This document shows, piece by piece, positions 12,291 to 23,600 of a stretch of 64,000 nucleotides of DNA (position 1 is its first letter; every line of letters begins with the position of its first letter). The notes beneath the pieces are model-generated. The model made no database searches. It was given only the letters and a program-made list of their open reading frames with translations, and was not told the DNA's origin. The stretch is from positions 2,831,415-2,895,414 of the forward strand of contig OZ022506.1 of NCBI GenBank assembly GCA_963989385.1, given 5' to 3'. The translations under genes were made by a program, and so were the position numbers. The stretch comes from Ctena decussata. Its lineage: Eukaryota > Mollusca > Bivalvia > Lucinida > Lucinidae.

Positions 12291-12454
12291 CTGTTTACTG
12301 GACTTATGGTAAACTGATGCCTCCCTTGCGTTTTACATGTTCAGAGTGTGGTATATAAACTCACTCACTCACTCACACACTCAAAACTAAAGATCCTTGA
12401 CCTGCATTAAGTTTATTTAACGCTACGTCAGAATCAGATGTCAAATTCAATTTT

Positions 12455-12717
12455 ATTATATGACGCCGCTGTTATTCAGTGGATAGTGTCGTGTCATAAA
12501 AATCGTATGACCACACGTGTTAATTAAGACTTTGCCGCGTACATGTAACGTCATTGACAACGTTTATGTCAACAATGCGTTTTCTTAATGAAAAAAAAAA
12601 ATGTTCAGTTTGAAGGCGTTAAAATCCAATTTTAAAGGGTCATATGATACACAGAATCTTACATTTCTGGTCATTTTATATGAAATTTATGGAATGACCA
12701 CTCGTGTAAGATCCTCT
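12455..12717 (+). mobile_element. Repeat family P4, copy 1
   Basis: GCTGTTATTCAGTGGATAG, GTCGTGTCATAAAAATCG, GTAACGTCATTGACAACG and AATGCGTTTTCTTA occur in this order, and the right third folds back (TCTTACATTTCTGGTCATTT against GAATGACCACTCGTGTAAGA). Copies recur at 45.98-46.25 and 53.41-53.71 kb. Confidence 0.65.
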
Positions 12718-13085
12718 GCAGGCCCGGATCCAGACCATCACGTACTGGTGGGGCTCTGAATAACTGGTGGGGCTGGGAGGTGCCGAAATGTACGTGTGTT
12801 TGGGAGGGGGCTTGAAAATATGACATATTTATGGTTCAATTTCAAAAGAATTTTTTATATAATTTTTCCCTTGAAATATATGTTGTGATATCTCATTAGA
12901 ATCGCCTCCCCGAGGCGATTCTAATCAGATGTCACACCATATTTTGAATATCTTTATCTAACAACATTGGATATTTTTTCTCAAATTGTTTTTATCTGGA
13001 GGCCTATACATGTATATTATACATAACACAGCGGCCAAATGGCGGGGCTGTAGCCCCAAAGCCCACCCCCTGGATCTGGGGCTGC
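12718..13085. mobile_element. MITE with GCAGGCCCGGATCCAG ends
   Basis: Left GCAGGCCCGGATCCAG and right CTGGATCTGGGGCTGC pair at 14 of 16 positions. The interior has GGGGCTGGGAGGTGCC and a nested short hairpin (12896-12924). It lies directly against the P4 copy ending at 12717. Confidence 0.6.
12896..12924. repeat. Short TTAGAATCGCCTC hairpin, solo copy
   Basis: TTAGAATCGCCTC pairs perfectly with GAGGCGATTCTAA around CCC. It is the same hairpin as at 2268-2295 and 3156-3184, with the flanks TTGTGATATC and GATGTCACACC also pairing. Confidence 0.65.
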
Positions 13086-13656
13086 TCTGTGTTAATAGTT
13101 TCATTTATTGTCCTGGTTTAAGGATACAATTGGTATATTTCTTTGCTAATCAAAATTTATTCACGTGTTCACTTTTGCCTCTTTCTGAAAATTGACCCTG
13201 TCTTCTCTGGAGCAAGTTTTAGCACTTCAAATTATTCAAGTGCCCTAATTTTTACCAGAATTGAAAGGAAATGATACTGGATCAGTTTCAAAGCACAAAG
13301 TATTGGTGTGGACCTGCCTTTTCCAAAAATGTTGGCGTTCCAAAAATTTGACAAGCGATAAACCGACCAACCGTCAAGTTTCCTTTTTTAGCTCAGTATA
13401 ATTTTTTAGTTTGCGTAATGTATCTATAAGCGCATCTACTTTCTCAGTAATATTAAGTGAGATGACTTACACATATAAACGTTACGCCTACTGTCAGATC
13501 CAGTATTGCTTCACTGTATTATTCATATGTATGTATAAAATCTTTGAATAAAATATTTTTAAACCAATATTAAGTGAACCATTATTTAGCATTCGGACAG
13601 AGTCCTGTCTCTACATTCTGCCGTATGCCTTTTTCAGTCAGTCTATGCAGATAATT

Positions 13657-13892
13657 GAGCCGCGACACGAGAAAACAAAACAAAGTGGTTGTGCGGACAG
13701 CGCAGACGCAGATAAGCCTGGGCATCCGCCCAGTCTGATCCGAGTCTGCGCTGTCCGCGTGAAAGTAGCTTGAACCCTTACCTTTAAGTGCTTAGCGAAG
13801 AGTCTGATCAGATTTGACGGATGTTCAGGCTGAACTGAGTCTTCAATGGGCTGGGCGCACAACCACTTTGTTTGTTTTCTCGCGTCGCGGCT
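13657..13892. mobile_element. Palindromic MITE family P1, copy 1
   Basis: Ends GAGCCGCGACACGAGAAAAC and TTTTCTCGCGTCGCGGCT are inverted repeats. Inside are long self-complementary blocks built on CCTGGGCATCCGCCCAGTCT and its mirror. Non-coding, about 235 bp, fold-back type. Nine copies occur in the window, always non-exonic. Confidence 0.8.
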
Positions 13893-13955
13893 GATATACA
13901 TTGTAGACCCTGCGTTGCAGAATGAAAGCCTACCCATAGGTGACCTGCTTTCTTG

Positions 13956-14231
13956 CCGGGCCGGGTAGCGCAATCGGTAGGGCACCTGACTCGTAAGACA
14001 AAGGTCCTGGGTTCGAATCCCGGTCTGGCCACATACTTTCGTTTCTCCTTCCGCTGATTCAAGAAGGGCAGTTGTCCGTTACTGGCGATGTATTTGTGCA
14101 CTTAGTACTGGTTAACCGCTTAGGAGGTCTAAGCCTGCCCAGGAATAGTGTGGTTAGGTTAACTGACCGTCCCGACATGACCTTAGTTGTTTACCGTGGA
14201 CGTTAAGCATCAAATCAACCAACCAACCAAA
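13956..14231 (+). mobile_element. SINE family 1, full-length, 13-bp target duplication
   Basis: It is nearly identical in layout to the 2477 copy. Perfect direct repeats ACCTGCTTTCTTG flank it at 13943-13955 and 14232-14244. It landed just beyond the palindromic element at 13657-13892. Confidence 0.85.
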
Positions 14232-14674
14232 ACCTGCTTTCTTGTAGGCTTTCTTTCTACACATCTTTCCATAAACATTCCGGGAAGAGGCGCTCGAATC
14301 AATGTCCAGATCCGAAGGACGGCACACTGTTGTCATCCCCCGCGAAAGACAGAAAAAAACGTGTTTGGATTCCTTTGTATCACGCCTATGCCGAAGATCG
14401 AACTCGGTGCCTCAAGCGCTTGAGGTCACTGTATTCATCTCTAAGCTGCTCTGCTTTCTGCTGTGCTGAAGGGAAGCCCTAGTAGGTCTATCGGCTCTAT
14501 CCACAAAATTATCCTATCCAGTGCGGTACAATTAAAAAAGCCTTACACGATAGGTCAGTCGGATGTACGTTACACTTGCGATCAGGACGTTACACTTGCG
14601 ATCAGGACGCAAGACTCAAGTAGAGCAGGTGTCAGTGACTTGCGGAAGAATGGACACTAAATACAGGTTATCTG

Positions 14675-14925
14675 CTTGTGCATTTAAAATGTAGATATCT
14701 GTAATTAAAAATGCAGATATCTCTAATTTAATTACAGATATTTCCATTTGTTAACCAGAGACATCTGCATTTCAAATACAGATGTCTGTAGTTCAAATAC
14801 AGATCTCTGTATTTGTAATATAGATATCTGTATTTAAATGTAGATATCTGTATTCAAATGCACATATCTCTATTTAAATGTAGATTTCTGTATTTTTAAT
14901 GTAGATATCTGCAGTTAATAGGTAT
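14675..14925. repeat. Array of short palindromes around AGATATCT (type 2), part 2
   Basis: It uses the same unit as 11.9-12.3 kb: AATGTAGATATCTGTAATTA, AATGCAGATATCTCTAATTT, ATTTAAATGTAGATATCTG. It is separated from part 1 by 2.4 kb holding P4, P1 and SINE copies. Confidence 0.75.
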
Positions 14926-15224
14926 AAACCCAAACGGATACCCGTAAAACCCGTCTGTAATGACAGCAGAGTTAACCAAAGATGGATAAATGGGTCAGAG
15001 TCTGGCATGAATCACATCATGTCTGGCGTTGGCGGATTTAGGTACTTAAAACTGAGCGGAGCTGATTGGGTACAATACGATTATTGAGCTACGTCATGTG
15101 ACTTCCAGCAATGTGACAGTCTTGTCATGTGATATGCAGTTCAGTCTTCTCATTTACACAAAGTAATTAGAAACCGCACTCACCTATGCGACAGTGTTGG
15201 ATGGATGATGACTTGTGATTTTCG

Positions 15225-15380
15225 CTTCCTGCAGAGGCAGGAAGCAGAATCACGCGGACAGTCTCTTCAGGAAGCCATTTATCATGTACAGAAGTCTCGG
15301 CAGGAAGCAAGAGTTCGCGGACAGTCTCGGCGGAAGCCAAATATGACGGACAGTCTCTGCAGGAAACGAAAATTGCCGGA
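15225..15380 (+). repeat. Short degenerate minisatellite (GACAGTCTC...GGAAGC)
   Basis: GCAGGAAGC / CGGACAGTCTCTTCAGGAAG / CGCGGACAGTCTCGGCGGAAG / GACGGACAGTCTCTGCAGGAA repeat about every 35-40 bases. The 82-codon ORF over it is Gln/Arg/Ser repeat and not a gene. Confidence 0.6.
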
Positions 15381-15613
15381 CTGGTTTATACCCAGTGATC
15401 TCTATCTATCTCGAGACGATCACTTTCTGATCATTACCTCAGTATATATATAATTATATATTCAAATACATGTAACGGTGGCTATTTTAGCCCAGCAGAC
15501 ACACGACACAGTGACTTAATGACGTCAGTACGACGTCATTCCGACGTGACATGCCTAGTACTCGGTGACTGTATATGGGCCACATCATGTGATTCCAACA
15601 ATGTGGGTACACG

Positions 15614-15695
15614 GTGTTTCATTGCACGCATCCTTCCATTATCACCTTCTCATCGTCCTGATATGACCGAAATACTGTTGGAAAGGACGTAAAAT
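15614..15695 (+). mobile_element. SINE family 3, 3' fragment
   Basis: TTTCATTGCACGCATCCTTC, TCGTCCTGATATGACCG and GGAAAGGACGTAAAA match the body of 8243-8442. The head is missing. Confidence 0.6.
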
Positions 15696-15736
15696 TGGCG
15701 GACTGGTTTATACCCTGTTGAGATGAACAGTCAACT

Positions 15737-15844
15737 CCCAGCAGGCACATGACGTTGAAACGACGTCGTACTGTCGTCGATGCGACGTAAAGACGTCGCA
15801 TCGACGTCAATACGACGTCTTTTCGACGTCATGTACCCGCTGGG
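15737..15844. mobile_element. CCCAGCAGGCACA palindromic element, CGACGT flavour
   Basis: The ends CCCAGCAGGCACATGACG and GACGTCATGTACCCGCTGGG pair, and the interior is a run of CGACGT palindromes (GACGTCGCATCGACGTC). It is 108 bp. Partial relatives lie at 15495-15550, 16577-16670 and 63690-63770. Confidence 0.7.
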
Positions 15845-16039
15845 AGCTGAGACCAAACTATCAAATCTGACTGTGCAGCTCAGTTTTAAACAGGAAGTTA
15901 TATTTAGTGAACAGTGTTCATGACAACTTGTTTTAAAAGGTCCAGTGCGTGTAAAGAATGTAATACTGCGCCCATTTTAAAATAGACTTGCCAAAGAATT
16001 TTTTAATTTTTTTCCATCTAAATGGTCGAGGCAAACTTG

Positions 16040-16215
16040 ACACTTTCTTATTAAAATTATTTCAGTCATATCAAGACGAGGGGAAGACGATTCTAAACGG
16101 TTATGCGCACTGAAGCACTGATTAGGTTTAGACAGAAGCTCGCCTCCAGCGGGATTCGAACCTTTGACACCGTGATCTTAATATGGCAGCGTTAACCACT
16201 CGATTATGCGGTCGC
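16040..16215 (-). mobile_element. SINE family 3-related copy
   Basis: The reverse complement has GTGGTTAACGCTGCC (box A region) and GGTTCGAATCCCGCTGG (box B), followed by a body with CTTGATATGACTGAAAT. The head is well preserved and the body has diverged. Confidence 0.6.
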
Positions 16216-16394
16216 TTTAGTCTGACACGTCTGATCTGGACCAACTTGCTTCATCATAATCATCTGTCTGAACACACCAAAACTTGCCTGCCAGCACTAA
16301 CCATTGACTCAATGTTGTTTGCCCGGTGGGCTGTTTCTATAAACATAAAAACGGAACCTTTAAGTTACAGCCTTATAAGCTTTGCCTAAAGTAG

Positions 16395-16556
16395 GAGAGT
16401 ATTTTCGGGTTTTACGTCCCACCAGCACAGAGGTCATATGAAGACGGGTCCTCGGTTTAAGTCTCACCCGAAAAAACGGAGAAGCGGGGCTCGAACCTGC
16501 GACCCCTGGCCTGGTTGTCTAGCTCGTTATCCACTCCTACACTTCTGCCCCTCTTT
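16395..16556 (-). mobile_element. SINE family 4 (tRNA-derived)
   Basis: The reverse complement begins GGGGCAGAAGTGTAGGAGTG, with GATAACGAGCTAG (box A-like) and GGTTCGAGCCCCGC (box B), then a body ending GGGACGTAAAACCCGAAAAT. Single copy in the window; no target duplication was recognised. Confidence 0.6.
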
Positions 16557-16821
16557 TTGCCTATAAGGCACTAGCCTAGCGCGCATATGACGTCGGCATG
16601 ACGTCATTTCGACGTCAATATGACGTCATCACGTCGCATTGACATCAACACTTCATCTCGACATTTTATGGCCGCTGGTTTATACCTGGATTATAATAAC
16701 GAAGCCATTAGCTTTAGCGTGTGGATTTTGTCCCGTAACTATTTTATTACCGGTATTACGAAATATTTCATGGTGCTAAAGTTTTGATTTTCTCTCTGGC
16801 AAGTGTGGTAGAAACAGTGAC

Positions 16822-16824
<3 letters not shown>

Positions 16825-16887
<63 letters not shown>
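16825..16887. repeat. (GT)n microsatellite
   Basis: An uninterrupted GT run of roughly 30 units. Confidence 0.95.
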
Positions 16888-16889
<2 letters not shown>

Positions 16890-17119
16890 CATTAATAGTC
16901 GGTTAATTGTTAATAAAGCTCTTCTAAGTTCTGTGTATCTATCTATCTCCATTTACTGACTTACGACCTCGTAGGCATTCTAGGCAGGAACGCACGTCGA
17001 AAAGAAAGAGGCAGAATGTTATATGAAATAATAATGAAGATAAATAAAAGAAAGACAGTGAAGTGGAGAAAAGGTGATAGGTTGAAGTAGTTAAGTGTAT
17101 CAAAAATCAGGATAAAGAT

Positions 17120-17290
17120 CTAGGACCTTGAGTCGTGCAGCCTGCCGACTGCTTCCTTGAAGGTCTTAAGGGTTGGCAAGCAAACAACAGTCTCGGGTAG
17201 GACATGCCACTGTACTATAGCTAGTGGAAAGAAGGAGTATTTGTAAAAGTCCCTACCGGTATGGATTTGTCGAAAAGTCAGAGTGCTCTA
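17120..17290 (-). pseudogene. Non-LTR retrotransposon C-terminus (5'-truncated)
   Basis: On the minus strand the frame reads FRQIHTGRDFYKYSFFPLAI, then VQWHVLP, LPTLKTFKEAV and LHDSRS before a TAG at 17120-17122. The pattern (T..YKYSFFPR.I..WN.LP....LETFK) is the usual last segment of LINE polyproteins. A GATA-type tail at about 16937-16948 ends its 3' UTR. Only the last ~55 codons survive. Confidence 0.7.
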
Positions 17291-17301
17291 TGAGGCGGTA
17301 T

Positions 17302-17356
17302 ACCGCTCGGCCAATTCCGTGAATCAACGCCGGATTCACGGATTTGGCCGAGCGGT
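17302..17356. promoter_or_regulatory. 55-bp near-perfect hairpin upstream of gene A candidate start
   Basis: Two 24-base arms, 17302-17325 and 17333-17356, pair with a single mismatch around a 7-base loop. The arms begin ACCGCTCGGCC. The GC-rich hairpin stands out in AT-rich DNA about 310 bases before the candidate ATG. It might be a small palindromic element, a cruciform-forming site or a structured RNA. Nothing decides between these. Confidence 0.4.
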
Positions 17357-17669
17357 GTTGCGATTGGATATTTTATGTGCTTGCTGAAGCCATAGGCAAA
17401 GACACGCCTCTGCCCGTCTCTGTTCTATGGTTCTCGCGTGCAGCCCGACTCTGAACTTTTTCCAGCTGGATCTGATCTGTGTTTGTTGTTATTAATCTTG
17501 TACTGACGTATTTATTATCTTTATATGGACTTTTTATTAAAAAAAACTTTGCGACAATCTTATCTTTTGCAATAAATCTTTTTGCATGTGAAGCTAGTCT
17601 ATTTCAAGAAAAAACTAGACATAATAACAAAAAAGGCTATACGTCACGTATTTTAAACAGGAGAAAAAC

Positions 17670-17676
17670 ATGGCTG
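17670..17676 (+). CDS. Gene A candidate first coding exon (ATG GCT G)
   Basis: ATG GCT G is followed directly by a strong donor, GTAAGA. It leaves one base, which joins the AA at the start of the next exon to give Met-Ala-Glu followed by the Pro-rich stretch. Gene B has an equivalent two-codon exon with the same phase (51437-51443). I scanned 17.7-29.1 kb by eye for other ATG...G|GT candidates and saw none as good. The link across 11.5 kb is an inference, and another 5' exon could be used. Confidence 0.4.
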
Positions 17677-20600
17677 GTAAGATTGTTTCATTTATTATAT
17701 GTGACAACTTTTCCTCCTTGTGGTCTAGACCGAGGATGTTTTGTAATATTTTTTTTATATCTGTCAAGCCTGGATTGTGGTAGTCTTTGAGACGGCTCTA
17801 ATGCTTACACAAACAATACATGTTTTTGAGCAGAAATGAAAAACAATTACAGTGCTTACCAATTTTCTCTACACAACATAGGGGCTTTTCTAGATATTTC
17901 GTTGATTTGGTTAAAAAAGATGTTAGTAAGTAATTACTTTATGAACAGTGTAGTGACTTTCTTAGAAAATTATGATTTGAGAAATATTTCAGTGATTTGT
18001 TGATTGACGTATCAGTGTTTGCTTTATCTAGTTAGTAGTAACGTTGAGCGTTTATTGAGCACTCAGTGCGAGTGCTATTCCTAACAATACAGTCGAACCT
18101 GTCCTAACGGTCACCTGTATTAAACAAAAACCTGTCTCTAAAGGCCAAACCTTTGTATCCCAAAATGCCATTTTCAGTACAGTTTGATCTGCATAAAGCA
18201 AGGGCCTGCCTTCAGAAAGCAGTTTTCGCCATTTCTTTGGGTAGTTTGACTGTATATCGAGTATTGATAGATGACTTGTGGTTTTACGTCCTTTTTAACA
18301 GTATTAAATCATATCATGACGATGTGAAGGTGAAAATGAAATGCTGTATGCAATGGATGGTAAGATTTCCGTCTCAAGCGGGTCACCAACCCGAGACCGC
18401 TACATGTAGTATATATTGATTATAACAAATGAAATCGTAGAAAATATATTCATTTTCTTTATCCAGTCGAACCGTTGACAGTTGACGACAGTATCATCCA
18501 CATAATAATAAATTATTTCGTTTTCATCCTTTTAGACCTTGAGCTGACAATAGACCCCCCTCCCCCCCAGGGGGAGTTTTGTACCCTATAATTTTCTGAA
18601 ACTACATTATATAAGAAACAAAATGACACATGTTAGCCCTCTGTACGTTGGGGCGTTAACGTATGACGTCAACGTCAATTACACTACCCAAATTTACATA
18701 TTCACGTTATAATAGAAGATACGCATTGTTGTACACATGCTAGTATTCGCCCTAAATAATGTTGGGTTTTGTCTGCTAGTACATAAATCACTGTTTCAAA
18801 GTTATTGACATTGTCAAGGATAAGTTGACTAGCCTTTATAACGTAGTTTACATTGCATTTGACGTTTTTTTCCCCTTCAGTGTCTAAATACATGTAATAT
18901 AAGGAGCAAATTTTAAGAATTTAAGTGCAGCAAAAAGTTAATGTCATATTTATGACTTTTTTAATATTCTATTATAAGAAAGAAACAACTAAAGTCCTAC
19001 AAAACTCGTCAGCAGTCACGATAAATATGTAACGTATATAACCACAACAAAAATACGAAAAAAAAAAAAAAACAGAATCAGACTAAATCGCTGAATTGGT
19101 GGACTGAAGTTTATACGTGCTCCATCAATCTTCTTTTATTCATGCCCAGCTTAGATAATGTAGGCAGCAGTTAAATTAGCAGTGGATACATTAAATGGGG
19201 ACAGAAACTATCTTATTTTTGAAGAATTTAACCTACAAAATGACCAGAAAAGCTACGAAAGCCAACATAAGCTGCATTTTATATTTCAATGTTATCTTTA
19301 ATTTGTCTTCAGTAGATACTGTTGTATATGTAAATATGAAGAAATGTCAATGTTACGTGTCCTCAAACTATAAAACATGATCTAATAATGGATATTTGAA
19401 AAACAATCTAACAGTAACATTACGTTACATAATTGTAATATGCCGAGGAATAAGATTTATAAGTCATCTGTTATCAAAATTTTAGTTCCCTGGCGGCATG
19501 AAGTATTGATTGCTGTAGTATAAGCTTACCACTGGTAGTCAGATGGCAAATTTAGCTCTTTGAAATACACAAGAGTTCAGGAAGACGCACATAGATTGTT
19601 ACAGCTGAAGCAGTTCGACCTGGCCTTCAATTCAGTCTCACTTAAAAGTGACTTCATAAAAATGATTTTTTTTTAATTCTATGCATTAAATGGAGTAGGT
19701 ATAATTTGATAAATGCTGCAACTGATTAATATTTAGGTTCTCGTTATGATGGGGATAAAACCAGTTTCGCTACCTGTGCGGTTTGCTGAGCCATTCAATT
19801 ACCCTACATACAAATATGCAACTGTGACTACCAGCCGAGGCAATCAAAAGCAGTACCAACTCTGCCAGCATCCATTAACACCATTTATCTATGATGTCAG
19901 TCGAATCGTCAGCCACGAGCCTCTTTGCACAGTAACTGCTTTACATGGGTTAGCAAATATGTGTGGCCCCAGTGATCATAACTTATATGTTAATTTGTGA
20001 TCTACGTGATCTGTTTATGCAGCTCCCGGCCATCAAATACATTACAAAATGTTAACAATGTGAAAATTTAAGGATTATAGAAAGTGACATACTTTATAAC
20101 GCATACAACAGTCTGTCTCCAGCCTCTGCAGGAGTTCTATTTTTCATTATGTTGTTACAAATATTCAGATGGTCAGGTAATTTTGCAAACCCCATGGTTT
20201 TATTCCCACTTGTTGATACTATCAAGGACTAAAGGTGTTACCAAATACAAATGTCAGTCAGACAATTTTCAATAATGTAACAACTAAAATTGGGGCTTTA
20301 TTCTCTTACAGTATTTAACATATTTGGACAAGAATAATTTGATAAGCAGTAAGATATCATAAATAGGCAGTTTACAACCACATTTATTGCTAAAAAGTAA
20401 ACAATATGGTAATACAAGGTCACGGAGATCAAATGGAGAAAGTTACTTAGGTTAGCCCTTCCTTGGCGTGTATAGGTATGCACTGTTTCTATTGTTTGAT
20501 TATTTGCTCTTCAGAAATACTGTATTACTAGTTAAGGATATCGGAGATGAAGAATTCATAAACTCTCACTAGATACGTTGTATACGTTACTTGTTTGGTC

Positions 20601-23600
20601 TTTCTTTTTTCCCCAGTATTATTCTCCAAAGCATATAACTACAGTATAGGCAGATACATTCTGAAGGAGAACAACTAAGATTTGCTCATAAATATCTGAA
20701 CAGCAATGACCAACATTAATATATTCTGTCATTTTCATTTGCCATTTTATTATGTGTGCAGAACTACTGGAACACTGTCGCTTGAAAGAAAAAAAAAAAC
20801 ATTTTTGTCCAACTAAACGTGTCTTTATGTTCTTTAGTGAATAGATTCTTTAAGAGATGATTGAATGTAGTTTGATTCTTTAGGAGATGGTTGAATGTAG
20901 TTAGACTTTATAGAGCAAGAAACAAAAGCATAGAAATGTAGATCATCTTAAACATAGCATATATAGATAGCCACAGTACACTAGTAAACTGCCAGTGTCT
21001 CTTTTCTGTATTAAATATTCCTGATACTATTCTCCCAAACTTCTGGTTATAATTGTTAGTTACATAAATGAACTAAGTAAAGCAATGTATTGACACTACT
21101 ATTAACTATTTTCAAAAGTTTGTTTTGTTTTTTAAACTGTAACTCAGCAATGTTGTTTTCTCTGGTAACGTAAAATATACAATAGTCTTACAAAAGTAAG
21201 TATACGCTGCCAGCAAATATCTACATTAGCTTTGATGCAGAACTGTATTTGGCTTAAGCCTTTAAACTTCAGGTTACTGTTCTGCTTTATAGTTTTTCAG
21301 TGTGCACGTAAAAGCTATAACAAATCATGTCAATAAACAAGGTGGAACCCCAGTTTGCATTGTTGATTGCTGATTATTTTATAGTTTAAAACTAAACACG
21401 TCAAAACCGCTTAGCTTTTAATGGTATCAAACTGATTGCATAGTATCAAACTGATTGCATATCATTTTATTCTAGCCCTATATGCAAAATCAATGTTGGC
21501 TTTTAATAGCTGCGGCTTTATATTTTCTGGAGTATTCTTTATTTTATTTATTTATTTTTTTTATTATTTTTTTTGAGTTTTTAGATTTTTCAGCTGTATA
21601 TAACAAAATTTCAGGTATGTTACTGTGTTTAGAACTCAAATGTACAATTTGTTAAAGAAACAAACTGGGCAATGTCATTATGAAATACTTTTATTTTTGA
21701 TATGATAACAAAGTAAACAGCAAAACCCGTTTTACATGTGCAGAATATGCCAATGCCCTTAACATTACAATTTGAAGTATTCTGTGTTTAATCACGTATA
21801 AAACACACCTCATGAATCCCTAAAAGTAATAACTGAGAGAAATATTGATAGGTCCAAGTACACAATAAATCATAAGAACACCCAGACTTATATGTATTAT
21901 TTTTTAATGTGACAGTGGTAAAAAAACTGATTAAAGGTATTATAATAAAATATTTTAAATATTAATGTTGTTTACGTTACTACTAGTAATAGTTTATCAT
22001 GGAAAATAAACCAGAATGAATTTTTCTCTTATATTAAAAGATTCTTTTATGAAGAAACTGATACCAAAGAAAATAAAATGATTCTATCTTTAAATTATAT
22101 GATTTTAACAAAAGTAGCCCTAGGTAACGTATATAATCGATCATTATGGACGACTAAAATGCATTCAAAATATTGTTGAACTGCTCTTTGCTGTTTAAAT
22201 AGGCTGGCATATTCAATATTACCGTTTACTGTTGTTTTCCATTCCAATAGTGTAGTTCAAGCGCTTGAATTGTACGGAAAGTGATAATTGTAATATGGAA
22301 CATTCATAAGGGGTTACTGTGTTCAACATCCTATTTCTCCCAAAGTATACAAGATAGGATAATAATTTTTGCAGATCTGGAAAGACCAATAAATTTTCTT
22401 TAACACATAAACAAACATTTGGTCTAATATTAAAGGAATAACTTACAAAAAGAAAGTATTTTGGATGGAAATTGCAATTTTAATGGAGAGTGAAGAAAAA
22501 CGTCACGTATACTACACCACGTAGGCTAAAGTGACGTTTCAAACATCATAACTTTTAGCTATTGGGTTGTTCTATTAGACTCTTTATAATCTTAAACATA
22601 GGTAAGTGACTTCTACTTTTTATAATTTTTGATAATTCTTATTTTATGTTTATTATTTTAATGGGTAACGTAATGTAACAGGCTGTTACAGCTTAACGCC
22701 CCACTCGCCAGAGGGCTAACATGCTGCAAAATACTTCTAGGATGCTGGTCTTTAAGAAAAGTATGGTCTTCAAAACTCCCCCGGGGGGGGGGGGGGGGGA
22801 GGTAAACCATATCTGGCTCATGGCCTATTTACTTAATTTCCATAAGGAGACGCTGCACTGTCAAAATTTCTACAATGGCGTCAGCAATTACTACATGTAT
22901 TACACGCGAAAAAGGACTTGTTGCAGCCAGGGGCGTAACTAGGGGTAATTACATGTTACGCACCATTATATTTTATACCCCTTGAGGGCAAGAATACGAG
23001 TTTAGCCCCAAAGATATTTCATGTAGTCATGTCTGATTGCAGTTACTGTCGAAATCTTGTCCAATTTTCAAATTTCAGCATCATCAAATATGCAGGTTTG
23101 TGTTGAAATTTTGTCAGTTTGACAAAATTTCAATACGCACCTGCGTATTTGCGTATAGGCAGTTACGCCCTTGGCAGCATACATGCACACGGGAATGTGA
23201 TTGTCTGCTTGATGTGTCACCAGCAAAACTTTAAGATTCAGGTCATTATTCACTTTCACTTGTTTCGATATGAGTGTCATTTAAAAAAATATGAGTGTCA
23301 GGGACAACACAGCCATTTCTGTGAAACTGTCATTTAAAATACATCCGGCCTCGGTTTTCAACATCTCCCTCGGGACCTTGCCCGGCTTTCGGGCTCGGCT
23401 CGAGACCTTAATGCACGAAAAACCATGTTTGATCCCTATAGCGAAAACATAATAATTATTGGGCCACGACACGACAGAATCAATGAAGTGGCATGTGCAC
23501 CAAGCACAGACTCAGATAATCCTGGGAATCCGCCTAGTCTGATTCGAGTCTTCGATTGGCGCTACAGGGTAGCTACGGATCTAAACAACGTCCAAGCCGA

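Noticed and set aside
15440..16680. TGACGTCA clusters as CRE-type regulatory sites
   Set aside because: They belong to CGACGT palindromic mobile elements, so their density is explained without regulation.
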